Below are positions 16,229-25,617 of a DNA stretch of 64,000 bases, piece after piece. The number at the start of each line of letters is the position of its first letter. Position 1 is the stretch's first letter. This stretch comes from Paenibacillus sonchi (GTDB lineage Bacteria > Bacillota > Bacilli > Paenibacillales > Paenibacillaceae). The translations under genes were made by a program, and so were the position numbers. The stretch is from the NCBI RefSeq assembly GCF_016772475.1, contig NZ_CP068595.1, positions 3,348,001 through 3,412,000 on the forward strand. Direction: 5' to 3'. A model generated the notes under the pieces. The model was not told the origin of the DNA, did no database searches, and saw only the letters and a program-made list of their open reading frames with translations.

Positions 16229-17100
16229 TGCAGCAACTTAAATTAGGTGAAAAAAGTTTTCAGGCAGTTAACGTACTCCTGCTTGTCCTGTTTAGCATAG
16301 TAATGCTGCTTCCACTGCTGTCCGTTGCAGCGACTTCAATAAGTTCAGGACTCGCAGTAGACCGTGGGGAAGTACAGTTTTGGCCCGTTAATGTTACATT
16401 AGCTTCTTGGGAACAAATTCTCTCGCAGAAATCCCTCTGGTTATCCATGCTGGTGAATACTGCTGCGACAGTCATAGGCACATTTATTTGTATGGTGGTT
16501 TCGTCCTTAACGGCTTACCCGCTGTCAAAAAGTGAGTTCAAACCGGCGAAATTTATCATCCTGCTGGTTGTCTTTGCAATGATCTTTAAAGCGCCGATTA
16601 TTCCATACTTTTTAACGCTGAAATCCTATGGTCTTTATAACAGCTTCTGGGCCTTAGTTATTCCACATACGATAGTTGCCTACAATTTAATCATTTTGCT
16701 CACGTTCTTTAAGCAGGTGCCAAAGGAGCTTGAAGAGGCGGGGAAAATTGAAGGCTGCGGCTATTTCCAGACTTTGTTCCGTATTGTGCTTCCGATATCA
16801 ATGCCTGCCTTGGTTACAGTGGGGCTGTTCTACGCCGTTATGATTTGGAACCAGTTCATGCACCCGATTATGTTCATTGATAATCCGCATCTCTATCCAC
16901 TGCAGATGAAGCTGCGTGAGCTGATTACGGTAACAGATTTGACTTCCTTGGCCAGTACGTTCCAAGACCGTACTTTAATTAATGAACGGACCCTCAGATC
17001 GGCAACGGTACTCTTTGCGGCGATTCCGATTCTTCTAGTATATCCGTTCCTGCAAAAGCATTTCGTAAAAGGCGCCATGCTCGGTTCTCTGAAGGAATAG
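16228..17100 (+). CDS. Sugar ABC transporter permease, LplC/YtcP type
   Basis: About 290 residues, six membrane helices. The EAA loop is PKELEEAGKIEGCGYFQTLFRIVLP, near residues 170-195. The start at 16228 overlaps the previous stop (TAATG) and has GGGGAGGG nine bases upstream; a GTG at 16222 is less likely. It is the partner of the upstream MalF-type permease. Confidence 0.92.
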   Translation: MQQLKLGEKSFQAVNVLLLVLFSIVMLLPLLSVAATSISSGLAVDRGEVQFWPVNVTLASWEQILSQKSLWLSMLVNTAATVIGTFICMVVSSLTAYPLSKSEFKPAKFIILLVVFAMIFKAPIIPYFLTLKSYGLYNSFWALVIPHTIVAYNLIILLTFFKQVPKELEEAGKIEGCGYFQTLFRIVLPISMPALVTVGLFYAVMIWNQFMHPIMFIDNPHLYPLQMKLRELITVTDLTSLASTFQDRTLINERTLRSATVLFAAIPILLVYPFLQKHFVKGAMLGSLKE

Positions 17101-17158
17101 TGACAATCTCCTGAAAAGGAATTGATCATAAAAAAACAAATAGTGAGGGGTATAAGCA

Positions 17159-18729
17159 ATGACAAAAAGAAAGTTTGCTTCAATGCTCATGCTGACTGCA
17201 ATGCTTGCTGGTGTGCTTGCCGGCTGCGGCAATTCGAACTCGAATAATGAAGAGTCAAAACAACCAGCTAATTCAGCTTCTGCCGAAACACCTTATATTG
17301 AGTTCTGGACTGTAAATGATCAGGGCTATAAAAATTTTGAAAAAGATGGTCCAACTTCACAACAAATTATTAAAGATGTTGGCGTCGGTATTTACGCTCC
17401 GGTGGTGGCGTGGGATGGGGGAACAACTATCTGCAAAAACTGCAGACCCGTATCGCAAGCGGTGATCTCCCCGACTTGTTCATCCCTTGGAACGGCATTG
17501 AGAATGATTTGGCTAAGCAAGGTGCTCTGGCTGATTTAACAGACCTTCTGCCCAAATACGCCCCGCATGTGTATGACCGGATCCCGCAAGAGATTTGGGA
17601 TGTCGTGAAAAGTTCTGATCCGACCGGCCAAGGGAAAATTTACTATATTCCGGCAGTTACATTGACAAGCGATTACGGCGGCTTTATCCGCCAAGATTGG
17701 CTCGATAAGCTTGGTTTGAGCATGCCGAAAACCCAAGAGGAATATGTGAAAGTTCTTACTGCATTCCGGGACCAGGATCCAAACGGCAACGGTCAAAAAG
17801 ACGAGCTTCCTGTCTCCGGACGGGAACTCGGAAGATGGATGGATAACATCTTTGGCATGTACGGGGTGGCAATGTTTGAGGGTTACCCTGCATGGGACTT
17901 ATATGATGGGGAGTTAACATATTCCGGAGTTACCCCTAATATGAAGGATGCTTTACAGTTTATGAACAAGCTGTACAAGGAAAACCTGCTTGATAATAAT
18001 ACATTCCTGAACAAAGGCAATGACTGGTGGTCCAGAATCACTTCGGAGAAAGTAGGTACCTGGTTCCATAACGCTCATGGTGTACAGATTACAGCTATTG
18101 ATCCGATAGCCAAAGTAAATCCGGATGTGAAAATTGCTGCACTGCCGGCTATTAGCGCCGAAGGGTACAAAGGGTTCACCACACACACCAACATTGGCGC
18201 TCCAACTTGGGCTGTTGCCAATAAATCGGAAGAAACTACGATTAATGTGCTCAAAGTTATCGACTGGATAAACAATCCGGCCAATGCCAAAGCAACAAAC
18301 CTGGGGATTGAAGGCATGCATTATACAGAAGAAAATGGGAAAATAAAAGTTTCTGCCGCTGAGAAAAACACCCAGGAAAACATCTTGTACCCTTCGATTA
18401 CCGACAAGGAAAGTGTTGAAGCTCTTCATGAATTGACCCTCAACATTCTTGAAGATGATCAGAAGTGGGCTGAAGATATGAAATATCAGATTACAATGGA
18501 TATTCAGCCTGCGGCTAAGACGATTGCCGGTGACGGCATCCCTTCCAGCATCTATGAAGGCTTTGCCGACATCAAGAACCATACACTTTATCAGGAATAC
18601 ATGACGAAGATTATTATTGGTGAACTGCCGATTGACGCCTTTGACGAATTTGTAGACAAATGGAAGAAGACTGGTGGAGATGAAGTCACCAAACGGGCAA
18701 GAGCGTGGTACTCCCAGCTAAATAAATAG
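17159..18729 (+). CDS. Sugar ABC transporter substrate-binding lipoprotein, frameshifted
   Basis: The lipobox is LAGC (Cys about 23), followed by an Asn/Ser linker. The solute-binding fold then continues in a second frame (YLQKLQTRIASGDLPDLFIPWN, LTSDYGGFIRQDWLDKLG, TPNMKDALQFMNKLY). The two frames join at the G run 17417-17421: adding one G gives WDGGNNYLQKL and a continuous protein of about 523 residues, the normal size for YtcQ/LplA-like receptors. As written, translation would stop at 17539. The gene is the third of a permease-permease-receptor operon under YesMN. A sequencing homopolymer error is more likely than a true mutation because five other genes here show the same defect. Confidence 0.88.
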
Positions 18730-18739
18730 CAATTATATC

Positions 18740-18770
18740 GGGAAGCTGCTCCTTGCTGGAGCAGCTTCCT
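18740..18770 (+). terminator. Terminator-like hairpin after the importer operon
   Basis: GGGAAGCTGCTCC / GGAGCAGCTTCC is a 12-pair stem with a short loop, followed by TATTTCC. The weak T tract may allow read-through into the glycosidase genes. Confidence 0.65.
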
Positions 18771-18781
18771 ATTTCCTAAGG

Positions 18782-21229
18782 ATGGAGCTGGAACAATTGC
18801 ATGAGAAATTAGCACAGAAATCGAATCGAACCGGGAATAGTGCTGTTTTGAAGGATCGTAGCTGGCAAGCGCAATGGATTTGGGATGTGCAGCAACCCGA
18901 ATCCAATCCCGAGATGAATCATCATCTGGTGTATTTTCGCAGAACATTTCAACTGCCTGACGGCGTTATTTCTAACCTGGTTGTTGATATTACCGCAGAT
19001 AGCCGGTATAAATTTTATGTCAACGGTCATTCCATCGCAGTAGGTCCTTGTAAAGGTGACAGTGCAGTACATTATTATGAAACGCTTGATGTGAGTGAGT
19101 ATCTGCAGCCTGGTCTCAATGTACTGGCTGTTCAAGTTCTTCACTATCCGGCATCACAGCCCTTTGTGGAGGGAAAAGGCGGTCCGAAATCAATCTGGCG
19201 CACCCAATCCGGAGGTCTGTTAGTCGAAGCCTGTTTATGCCAAGTGAATGGAGATGAAATAGAACCACTGCACACTAATGAGCAGTGGCATGTTTATCGT
19301 CATCAAGGATATAAGAACATTCCGCAGACCTTCATTCGCTGGATGGGTGGAGTAGAGGAAGTGGATGGTGCAGGCGCACCTTTTGGCTGGAATGAAGCAC
19401 TGTTTGATGATTCGGAATGGCCGCAAGCCATCACGTTTGCAAATACCAGCAAGCCTGCCGGGAATCTCAGCCCTTGGCAATTGTCGCCGAGGCCGATCCC
19501 GTTACTCTTTGAAAAAGAGCGCGCTTTTGTCAAGGTAACCCGAACCGAAGGTATCGCCATCCAAGCCGACAAGCTCCTTACCTTACAACAGGCTGAGTCA
19601 CTCCGTTTAGTTCCGGGCAGCAAGGCGGTTATTGAACTTGATGCCGGAGAATTAACAACCGGTTATTTAACAATAGGCTTACGCGGGGGGCAGGGCGGCA
19701 TCGTTCGCATTCTCTGCTCCGAATGCTATGAGGATTCTGACAGCACCGAGCAGCAGCGCAAAAAGTCAGACCGTGAAGATACCACCGGGAAACTGATTGG
19801 AGTAACCGATATTTACCATGTGGCAGGCTCACAGGACCGGACTGAAATCTATGAGCCCTTCCTATTCAGGACATTCCGGTTTGTCCGGCTGGAGATGGAG
19901 ACGGCCGGGCAGCCGCTTGAATTGGTGTTTATTAAATACCGGGAGACTGGCTATCCGCTTGACGTTAAGGCTTCTTTTGAATGCTCGGATGAAGAGATGA
20001 ACCGGATCTGGAACATGAGTGTCCGAACACTGCAACGTTGTATGCATGAGACTTATGAGGATTGCCCGTATTATGAACAGCTGCAGTATGCGATGGATAG
20101 TCGATTAATGATGTTGTTTACTTATAATCTGAGTGCCGATGACCGTATGGCCCGTAGAACTATTGCTGATTTTTACCGGTCACGGTTGCCTTCTGGACTT
20201 CTTCAGTCTCGCTTCCCTTCAATGGAGTCTCAGGTTATTCCTTCATTCTGTTTGTATTGGGTCGATATGATCGCCGATCATTACGAACATTATGGAGACG
20301 TAGAGTTAGTCAAGCAGTACCGGCCAGCGATGATGGAGCTGATGGACTGGTTTCAGGCACAAATGACTGAGGACGGTATTGTAGGGATTACGTCACAGCG
20401 TTATTGGACCTATTTCGACTGGGTAGAAGCTTGGCCACTTGGCGCACCGCCAGAGAGCAGGGAGCAACCGATGTACATGCTCAGCCTGATGTATGCAGCC
20501 AGTCTGAGAAAAGCAGCCGGTTTATTTAAAGTTACCAGATGGCTGGATGCTGCCGATGAGCTGGACAAGCGGGCTGGGGACATCAGTGCGGCAGTGCGGA
20601 AAGCGGCATGGTCAAAGGAACGGAAGTTATTCCGTGAATTACCGGATACCGAAATTTACACCCAGCATTCACAAATCATGGCGGTGCTTGCTGGTGCAGT
20701 AAGTGGCGAAGAAGCAAGACTTTTACTGGAGCGAACATTGGCTGAGCCTATGCACCGCGTGACGCTGCCGTTTGCTTACCTGCTCTTCCAAGCACTAAAG
20801 CAGACAGGTCTGCAGCACCGTACATTTGAATTGTGGGACCGGTGGAGAGCATTTCTCGCTCAAGGCTTAACTACGCTGCCGGAAACGGAAGTTAACCCGC
20901 GTAGTGATTGCCATGCATGGAGTGCAGTCCCACTCACGGAGTTCCCAGCCATTATTCTAGGTATGAGTTCTCTGCTTCCTGGATGTAAGGAAATTCGGAT
21001 CGAGCCTAGCCCCGGAAAACTTAAATGGGCCAAGGGTACTGTAGCCACCGTTCATGGAATGATTGGGGTAGAATGGCGCATTGAGGGGGCGCGTTTTCAA
21101 TTAGAGGTTCAACTTCCTGATGGCATTTCAGCGCGGATCAAGCTACCGGATGGAACGGAAAAGCCAATATCGGAATCTGCAACGTTTGATATACGACTTG
21201 AAAAATTTTTAGAGACAGGTGAACAATAA
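18782..21229 (+). CDS. Alpha-L-rhamnosidase-like glycoside hydrolase (GH78-type)
   Basis: About 815 residues, no signal peptide. The N-terminal beta-sandwich contains AQWIWDVQQPES and YFRRTFQLPDG, with the carbohydrate-binding-like segment ADSRYKFYVNGHSIAVGPCKGD. The (alpha/alpha)6 barrel follows with YEDCPYYEQLQYAMDSR (about 423-439), the site of the general acid region in GH78 enzymes, and the C-terminal sandwich (EIRIEPSPGKLKWAKGTV). The cytoplasmic location suggests it cleaves imported oligosaccharides delivered by the upstream ABC system. The ribosome site before ATG 18782 is weak; a TTG at 18794 has GGAG at suitable distance and is an alternative. Rhamnosidase activity is a family-level inference. 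Confidence 0.8.
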   Translation: MELEQLHEKLAQKSNRTGNSAVLKDRSWQAQWIWDVQQPESNPEMNHHLVYFRRTFQLPDGVISNLVVDITADSRYKFYVNGHSIAVGPCKGDSAVHYYETLDVSEYLQPGLNVLAVQVLHYPASQPFVEGKGGPKSIWRTQSGGLLVEACLCQVNGDEIEPLHTNEQWHVYRHQGYKNIPQTFIRWMGGVEEVDGAGAPFGWNEALFDDSEWPQAITFANTSKPAGNLSPWQLSPRPIPLLFEKERAFVKVTRTEGIAIQADKLLTLQQAESLRLVPGSKAVIELDAGELTTGYLTIGLRGGQGGIVRILCSECYEDSDSTEQQRKKSDREDTTGKLIGVTDIYHVAGSQDRTEIYEPFLFRTFRFVRLEMETAGQPLELVFIKYRETGYPLDVKASFECSDEEMNRIWNMSVRTLQRCMHETYEDCPYYEQLQYAMDSRLMMLFTYNLSADDRMARRTIADFYRSRLPSGLLQSRFPSMESQVIPSFCLYWVDMIADHYEHYGDVELVKQYRPAMMELMDWFQAQMTEDGIVGITSQRYWTYFDWVEAWPLGAPPESREQPMYMLSLMYAASLRKAAGLFKVTRWLDAADELDKRAGDISAAVRKAAWSKERKLFRELPDTEIYTQHSQIMAVLAGAVSGEEARLLLERTLAEPMHRVTLPFAYLLFQALKQTGLQHRTFELWDRWRAFLAQGLTTLPETEVNPRSDCHAWSAVPLTEFPAIILGMSSLLPGCKEIRIEPSPGKLKWAKGTVATVHGMIGVEWRIEGARFQLEVQLPDGISARIKLPDGTEKPISESATFDIRLEKFLETGEQ

Positions 21230-21230
21230 A

Positions 21231-21533
21231 ATGAGCAATTATACATCCATACGCCCCGGACAAATGTGGTTCGACACTGGAGGCAAGCGTATTCAAGCCC
21301 ACGGTGGTTCAATTTTTTATGAAGAAGACATTCAATCATCACTTCATCCGACTAGCAATATGGACCGCGCGTTTAATCCGGAAAGAGCCGAAGAACCATT
21401 CCTCGGTTTCCCGGATTACAACTCAAAAGAAAATACAAATAAAGCAGATTATGTATGGCTTCCTTTCCGGTTTGTAGGCACCATGGCTATTATGGACCGG
21501 AAAGAGGAATGGCGGGTTGAAGATTATGAATAA
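21231..21533 (+). pseudogene. Internally deleted glycoside hydrolase remnant
   Basis: 100 residues from ATG 21231. The first 31 (SNYTSIRPGQMWFDTGGKRI, then AHGGSIFYEED) look like the start of a GH43-like enzyme. A short piece IQSSLHPTSNMDR and then AFNPERAEEPF, NKADYVWLPFRF and EEWRVEDYE look like separated middle and C-terminal parts of the same kind of protein. The usual active-site region between them is absent. The reading frame is kept, so this is an internally deleted relic rather than a frameshift. The last 8 bases overlap the start of the next gene. The family match is from memory and was not searched. Confidence 0.6.
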
Positions 21534-23117
21534 ATCTGTAATCAATAACCCGATCCTTACCGGCTTTAATCCCGATCCGTCCATTGTCAGAGCCGGGGAC
21601 GATTATTACATCGCGACCTCTACCTTTGAATGGTTCCCGGGTGTACAGATTTACCATTCCCGAGATCTGAAGCATTGGCGGTTGCTGACCCATGCGCTTA
21701 CCCGCCCAACGCAGTTGAATATGGAGGGAAATCCTGATTCCGGTGGAGTCTGGGCACCCTGCCTAACGTATGATAATGGACTATTCTATTTAATCTATAC
21801 AGATGTAAAAAGCCGTAATGGCGCCTTTAAAGATACGCATAATTATCTGGTAACGGCTCCGTCTATAGAAGGCCCGTGGTCCGACCCGGTCTACCTTAAC
21901 AGCAGCGGCTTTGACCCTTCGTTGTTCCATGACGATGACGGCCGGAAATGGCTGGTTAATATGCTGTGGGATCACCGCGCCGGACATAATTCTTTTGCAG
22001 GCATCGTGCTTCAGGAATATGATGTGCAGAAGAAGAAACTTATCGGTGAGCGGAAGAACATTTTTGACGGAACGTCGCTGGGATTCACTGAAGGTCCACA
22101 TTTATACAAGAAGAATGGATATTACTATTTGATGACTGCCGAAAGCGGAACACGTTATGACCATGCCGTAACGATGGCCCGTTCTATTAATATAGAAGGT
22201 CCCTATGAGGTTGATCCTCAGAACCCGATCCTAACTTCTGCTGGGCGGAGAGAATTACCTCTACAGAAAGCCGGACACGGCTGCCTGGTGGAGACGCAAA
22301 CTGAGGAGTGGGCAATGGTCCATCTTGTTGGACGGCCTGTCTCTGAGGACTATTGCGTCCTTGGTCGTGAAACGGCCATTCAGCATATGGTATGGACCGC
22401 AGACGGGTGGCTGCGCGTCAAGGGGGCGGAAATGCCCCGCATCTGGAGATTCCGTCATTTTCGCTACCCGAGCATCCTTTTCCTGCAACGCTCGATATGG
22501 ATCATTTCATTAGCGACAAGTTAGGTATCGACTGGAGTACGCTACGGCTACCGGCAGATCCATCATGGATGTCACTTACGGAACGTCCGGGCTTCCTTCG
22601 CTTATGGGGTAGAGAGTCACTCAGTTCCATGCACCGTCAGAGCCTTGTCGCCCGGCGTCAGCAGGCAATGTATTGTGAAGCTGAGACAGCATTAGAATTT
22701 CATCCTGAGCATTTTCAGCAGATGGCAGGCCTGATTCTGTACTATGATACCCGGGATTATGTCTATTTGCGGATCAGCCAGGATGAGGTGCTTGGAAAAT
22801 GTTTAGGAATCGTCCGCTCAGTGAACGGCAAGTGGGAGGAGTTTCCGAATGATGAGATATCAATTGAAGAAACCCATAGCCTCAAACTAAAGGTTGTCAT
22901 TGAAGGACAGGAGGCCGGCTTCCACTATGCTGCAGATGATGGTGAATGGACAGCTATAGGTCCAAAGCTAAATATTTTACATTTATCAGATGAGGCTGGA
23001 GACTTCCTGCGGTTTACTGGTAATTTTATCGGGTTATGTGTTCAGGATTTAAGCGGTGACAGCAAATATGCCGATTTTGATTATTTCCGTTATAGTGAAC
23101 GGTCTAAAAGTAACTAA
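21526..23117 (+). CDS. GH43 beta-xylosidase/arabinofuranosidase-like enzyme, frameshifted
   Basis: The N-terminal five-bladed propeller has the catalytic triad regions [15 protein letters not shown] (base Asp), [13 protein letters not shown] (pKa-tuning Asp) and [11 protein letters not shown] (acid Glu). The C-terminal beta-sandwich ([49 protein letters not shown]) is in another frame. The frames join at the G run near 22423-22427; one extra G gives [16 protein letters not shown] and a protein of about 530 residues, normal for this subfamily. No signal peptide is seen, so it acts in the cytoplasm. The start ATG 21526 gives the common opening [12 protein letters not shown]. Confidence 0.88.
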
Positions 23118-23131
23118 AAGGAGAGAACAAC

Positions 23132-23236
23132 TTGGCAATCATACAATTCTCTCAGGAATTTCTCTGGGGAGCCGCCACAGTTATCACCGCTACGAAGAAG
23201 AATTTTTCCCAATGGAGAAGGTGGCTGGAGGTTTAA
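23132..23236 (+). pseudogene. GH1 beta-glucosidase 5' remnant
   Basis: After AAGGAGAG a TTG opens a 34-codon frame starting LAIIQFSQEFLWGAAT, the usual N-terminus of GH1 beta-glucosidases. It then departs from the family. In another frame the following bases read HSYHRYEEEF, which resembles the GH1 segment normally found about 60 residues from the start, so an internal deletion of roughly 45 codons with a frame change is likely. A terminator follows at once. It was probably the last gene of the glycosidase operon. Confidence 0.6.
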
Positions 23237-23243
23237 CTTCATT

Positions 23244-23277
23244 AAGCATGCGAAGGATTCCTTCGTATGCTTTTTTA
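23244..23277 (+). terminator. Terminator of the glycosidase operon
   Basis: AGCATGCGAAGG / CCTTCGTATGCT stem (one G-U) with an ATT loop and a TTTTTT tract. Confidence 0.85.
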
Positions 23278-23310
23278 CTTTGAAGTCACACTGCCTTGTG
23301 GGGTTATTAC

Positions 23311-23354
23311 GGGCTGCCCGAAAGGGCAAATATATCCGCCCTTTTGGACGATGC
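23311..23354 (+). repeat. GGGCTGCCC hairpin repeat, copy 1
   Basis: GGGCTGCCCGAAAGGGCA, a short spacer, then CCGCCCTTTTGGACGATG. The flanks also resemble the region at 25469-25590. The arms GCCC-GAAA-GGGC and AAAGGGC/GCCCTTT can form alternative stems. It lies just upstream of a TATGATAA box preceding the DegV fragment. Confidence 0.65.
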
Positions 23355-23411
23355 CGCCAGGGCTTTCGGTTGATATGATAAACGCAGACAGAAAAGGATA
23401 AGGAGCTTTCA

Positions 23412-23567
23412 GTGATAAATGTTCATATCTTCACAGATAGTCTGACAACACTTCCGCAAGACATGATTGCGGGGCTGAATATAAGTATAGTTCAGGTCTA
23501 TATTGTTTTCAGCAATGCTCAAGTTTATAGGCATACAGAAGATATTTCTACAGATAAATTAACCTGA
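23412..23567 (+). pseudogene. DegV-family N-terminal fragment
   Basis: A 51-codon frame starting at GTG 23412 with AAGGAG upstream. It reads VHIFTDSLTTLPQDMI, NISIVQVYIVF and YRHTEDISTDKLT, which matches the start of DegV-type fatty-acid-binding proteins (typically TDSTxDLP, then V(V)PLxV and a DISTDEF segment). A full DegV protein has about 280 residues, so only the first fifth remains. It ends 20 bases before the LTA-synthase-like gene. Confidence 0.65.
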
Positions 23568-23586
23568 AGATAAAGGAAATGGTAGA

Positions 23587-25445
23587 ATGAACAAAATGCA
23601 AGTGTTAAGAAATAAACCTATTCTTCTATTTAGCTTCATCCTGCTCCTGAAAAGCGCGGTAGCCTGGTATGTTGTGTTTGATGACGGCCCCGATTGGAAT
23701 ATGGTTCTTACGGAAATACCCATTTTCATGATTGTATTCAGCTTGATTGAATGGTTTGCGCGTAAACGGAAGATTCTTTACTATATGATTGCCAATCTCC
23801 TTATCACACTAATCTATTTTTCTGTCCTAATGTATTACAAATATTATGGTGTCATTGCCACTTATCATGCTCTACAGCAGGTGAAAAAGGTTACAAATGT
23901 GGGTGAAAGCACCTATTCTCTGATCGCGCCTTATTATTTGTTAATTTTTGTGGACATCGTGTTTTTTCTGTTCCTTCTGTTTCGTCCAAAATATATCACG
24001 GGATGGATGAAAAAGGCTTCGGTCCGTATGAACTGTAAAGTATTGATTACTCTGACTGCAATATCGCTCGGACTCTGCACCTTCAACATCTGGCCTCATC
24101 ATGCCAGCATGAATGAACACAAAAAAGCTGAAAGCATGGGGATTCTTGGCTACGAATTGTATACGGTTATTGCAGACACAACGGAAAAGGAAAAATTAAT
24201 TGATCCTAAAGAAATTACACAGCAAGCTATAAATCAGTTGAAAGGAATAGAGATTCCGGAAGTCCCTAAGTACTGGGAGAGCAACAAGGGGAACAATCTT
24301 ATTATTGTCCAAATGGAATCATTCCAGAACTTTTTGATCGGATTGACCATTAACGGACTGGAGGTAACGCCGAATCTGAACAAACTGGTTAAGGAAAATA
24401 CGTACTTTAACAACTTTTATACAAATGCGGGCCAAGGGACGACATCTGACGCTGAGTTTGTTGTCAATTCATCTTTTTATGTACCTGAGAACAAGCCGGC
24501 TACTTCTTCAGATTATATGAATAAGAAGGTACCAGGCCTGCCGCGTCTTTTGAGGGACAATGGCTATTTCACAGCAACTTTTCACACGAACAGTGTAGAC
24601 TTCTGGAACCGTGCGGCTTTGTACAGAGCGATCGGCTTTGAGCAATACTATGACCAGTCCTTTTATGGCGACGAGGATCATATTGCCTTTGGTTCTTCGG
24701 ACGAGGTACTGTTCGCCAAGACCATACCGGAGCTGTCCAGGCTCGATGCCAAAGATCAGCCATTTTATGCCATGGTCATTTCTATGAGCGCTCATCATCC
24801 CTTCCATATCCCGGAGGACAAATGTAAGATGAAGCTGCCTCAAAATTACGAGGGTACGCTGCTCGGCGATTATATCAGAGCCCAAAATTATGCCGATTAT
24901 GCGATGGGCCTATTTCTGGAAGAATTGAAGACCAGCGGGCTATGGGATGACAGCCTGATTGTATTCTACGGAGATCATCAAGGTGTTCCGATGTATACTC
25001 TCAGCGTAGAGGAGAAAGAGCAGTTGAAATTGCTGATCGGACATGAATACGGCTATACCGATATGTTCAACATACCGTTTATTGTACATTCCCCTGGCGG
25101 TAAGCTCCCTCCGGTTATGAACAATACGGGGGGCAAATTGACATTCTCCCGACGATAGCTAATCTGCTCGGTGTATCTGTGGAGAATCAGCTTCATTTCG
25201 GCCAGGATTTGTTTAACCAGGATAGCAATGTGCTCCCGATCAGACACTTTTTACCGACAGGATCTTTCGTGAATGATCAGAGTATTTATGTCACGGGCAA
25301 TGATTATACCGACGGGAACAATTACAGCTTAAGCGACAACATGATTAGCATAAATGGCTCAACCAAGGAGCAGTTTAGGACAGCACAGCGTCTGCTGGAG
25401 ATGTCGGGCAGCTATCTGCTCCAGTTGCCGGATGACATCTATTAA
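23587..25445 (+). CDS. LtaS-type lipoteichoic acid synthase-like sulfatase-fold protein, frameshifted
   Basis: The N-terminal five-helix membrane part (about 1-190) is followed by an extracellular sulfatase-fold domain with IIVQMESFQNF (metal Glu), the catalytic threonine in GQGTTSDAEF, SMSAHHPFH and FYGDHQG. The first frame stops at 25158. One extra G in the G run 25128-25133 joins it to ILPTIANLLGVSVENQLHFG and gives about 619 residues, the usual LtaS size. The family transfers glycerol phosphate from phosphatidylglycerol to a glycolipid anchor or acts as primase. The gene starts 20 bases after the DegV fragment. Confidence 0.88.
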
Positions 25446-25467
25446 CGAAAAACTATTCAGTATTTTG

Positions 25468-25496
25468 AAAAGTCCTACATTGTGGGGCTTTTTTTT
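25468..25496 (+). terminator. Terminator after the LtaS-like gene
   Basis: AAGTCC...GGGGCTT hairpin followed by eight T. Confidence 0.65.
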
Positions 25497-25503
25497 GACT
25501 TAA

Positions 25504-25549
25504 GGGCTGCCCAAAAGGGCAGAATCCGCGTGCCCTTTTGGACGATGGC
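25504..25549 (+). repeat. GGGCTGCCC hairpin repeat, copy 2
   Basis: GGGCTGCCCAAAAGGGCAG, then GTGCCCTTTTGGACGATG, matching copy 1 at 23311-23354. A TATAAGAT box follows at about 25567, as TATGATAA follows copy 1. It probably belongs to the MmpL gene promoter. Confidence 0.65.
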
Positions 25550-25617
25550 AGGAGATCTCCCGAGCTATAAGATAGGTACATAGAGAAAACATTTAGCTAA
25601 GAGGAGACGATACTGAA

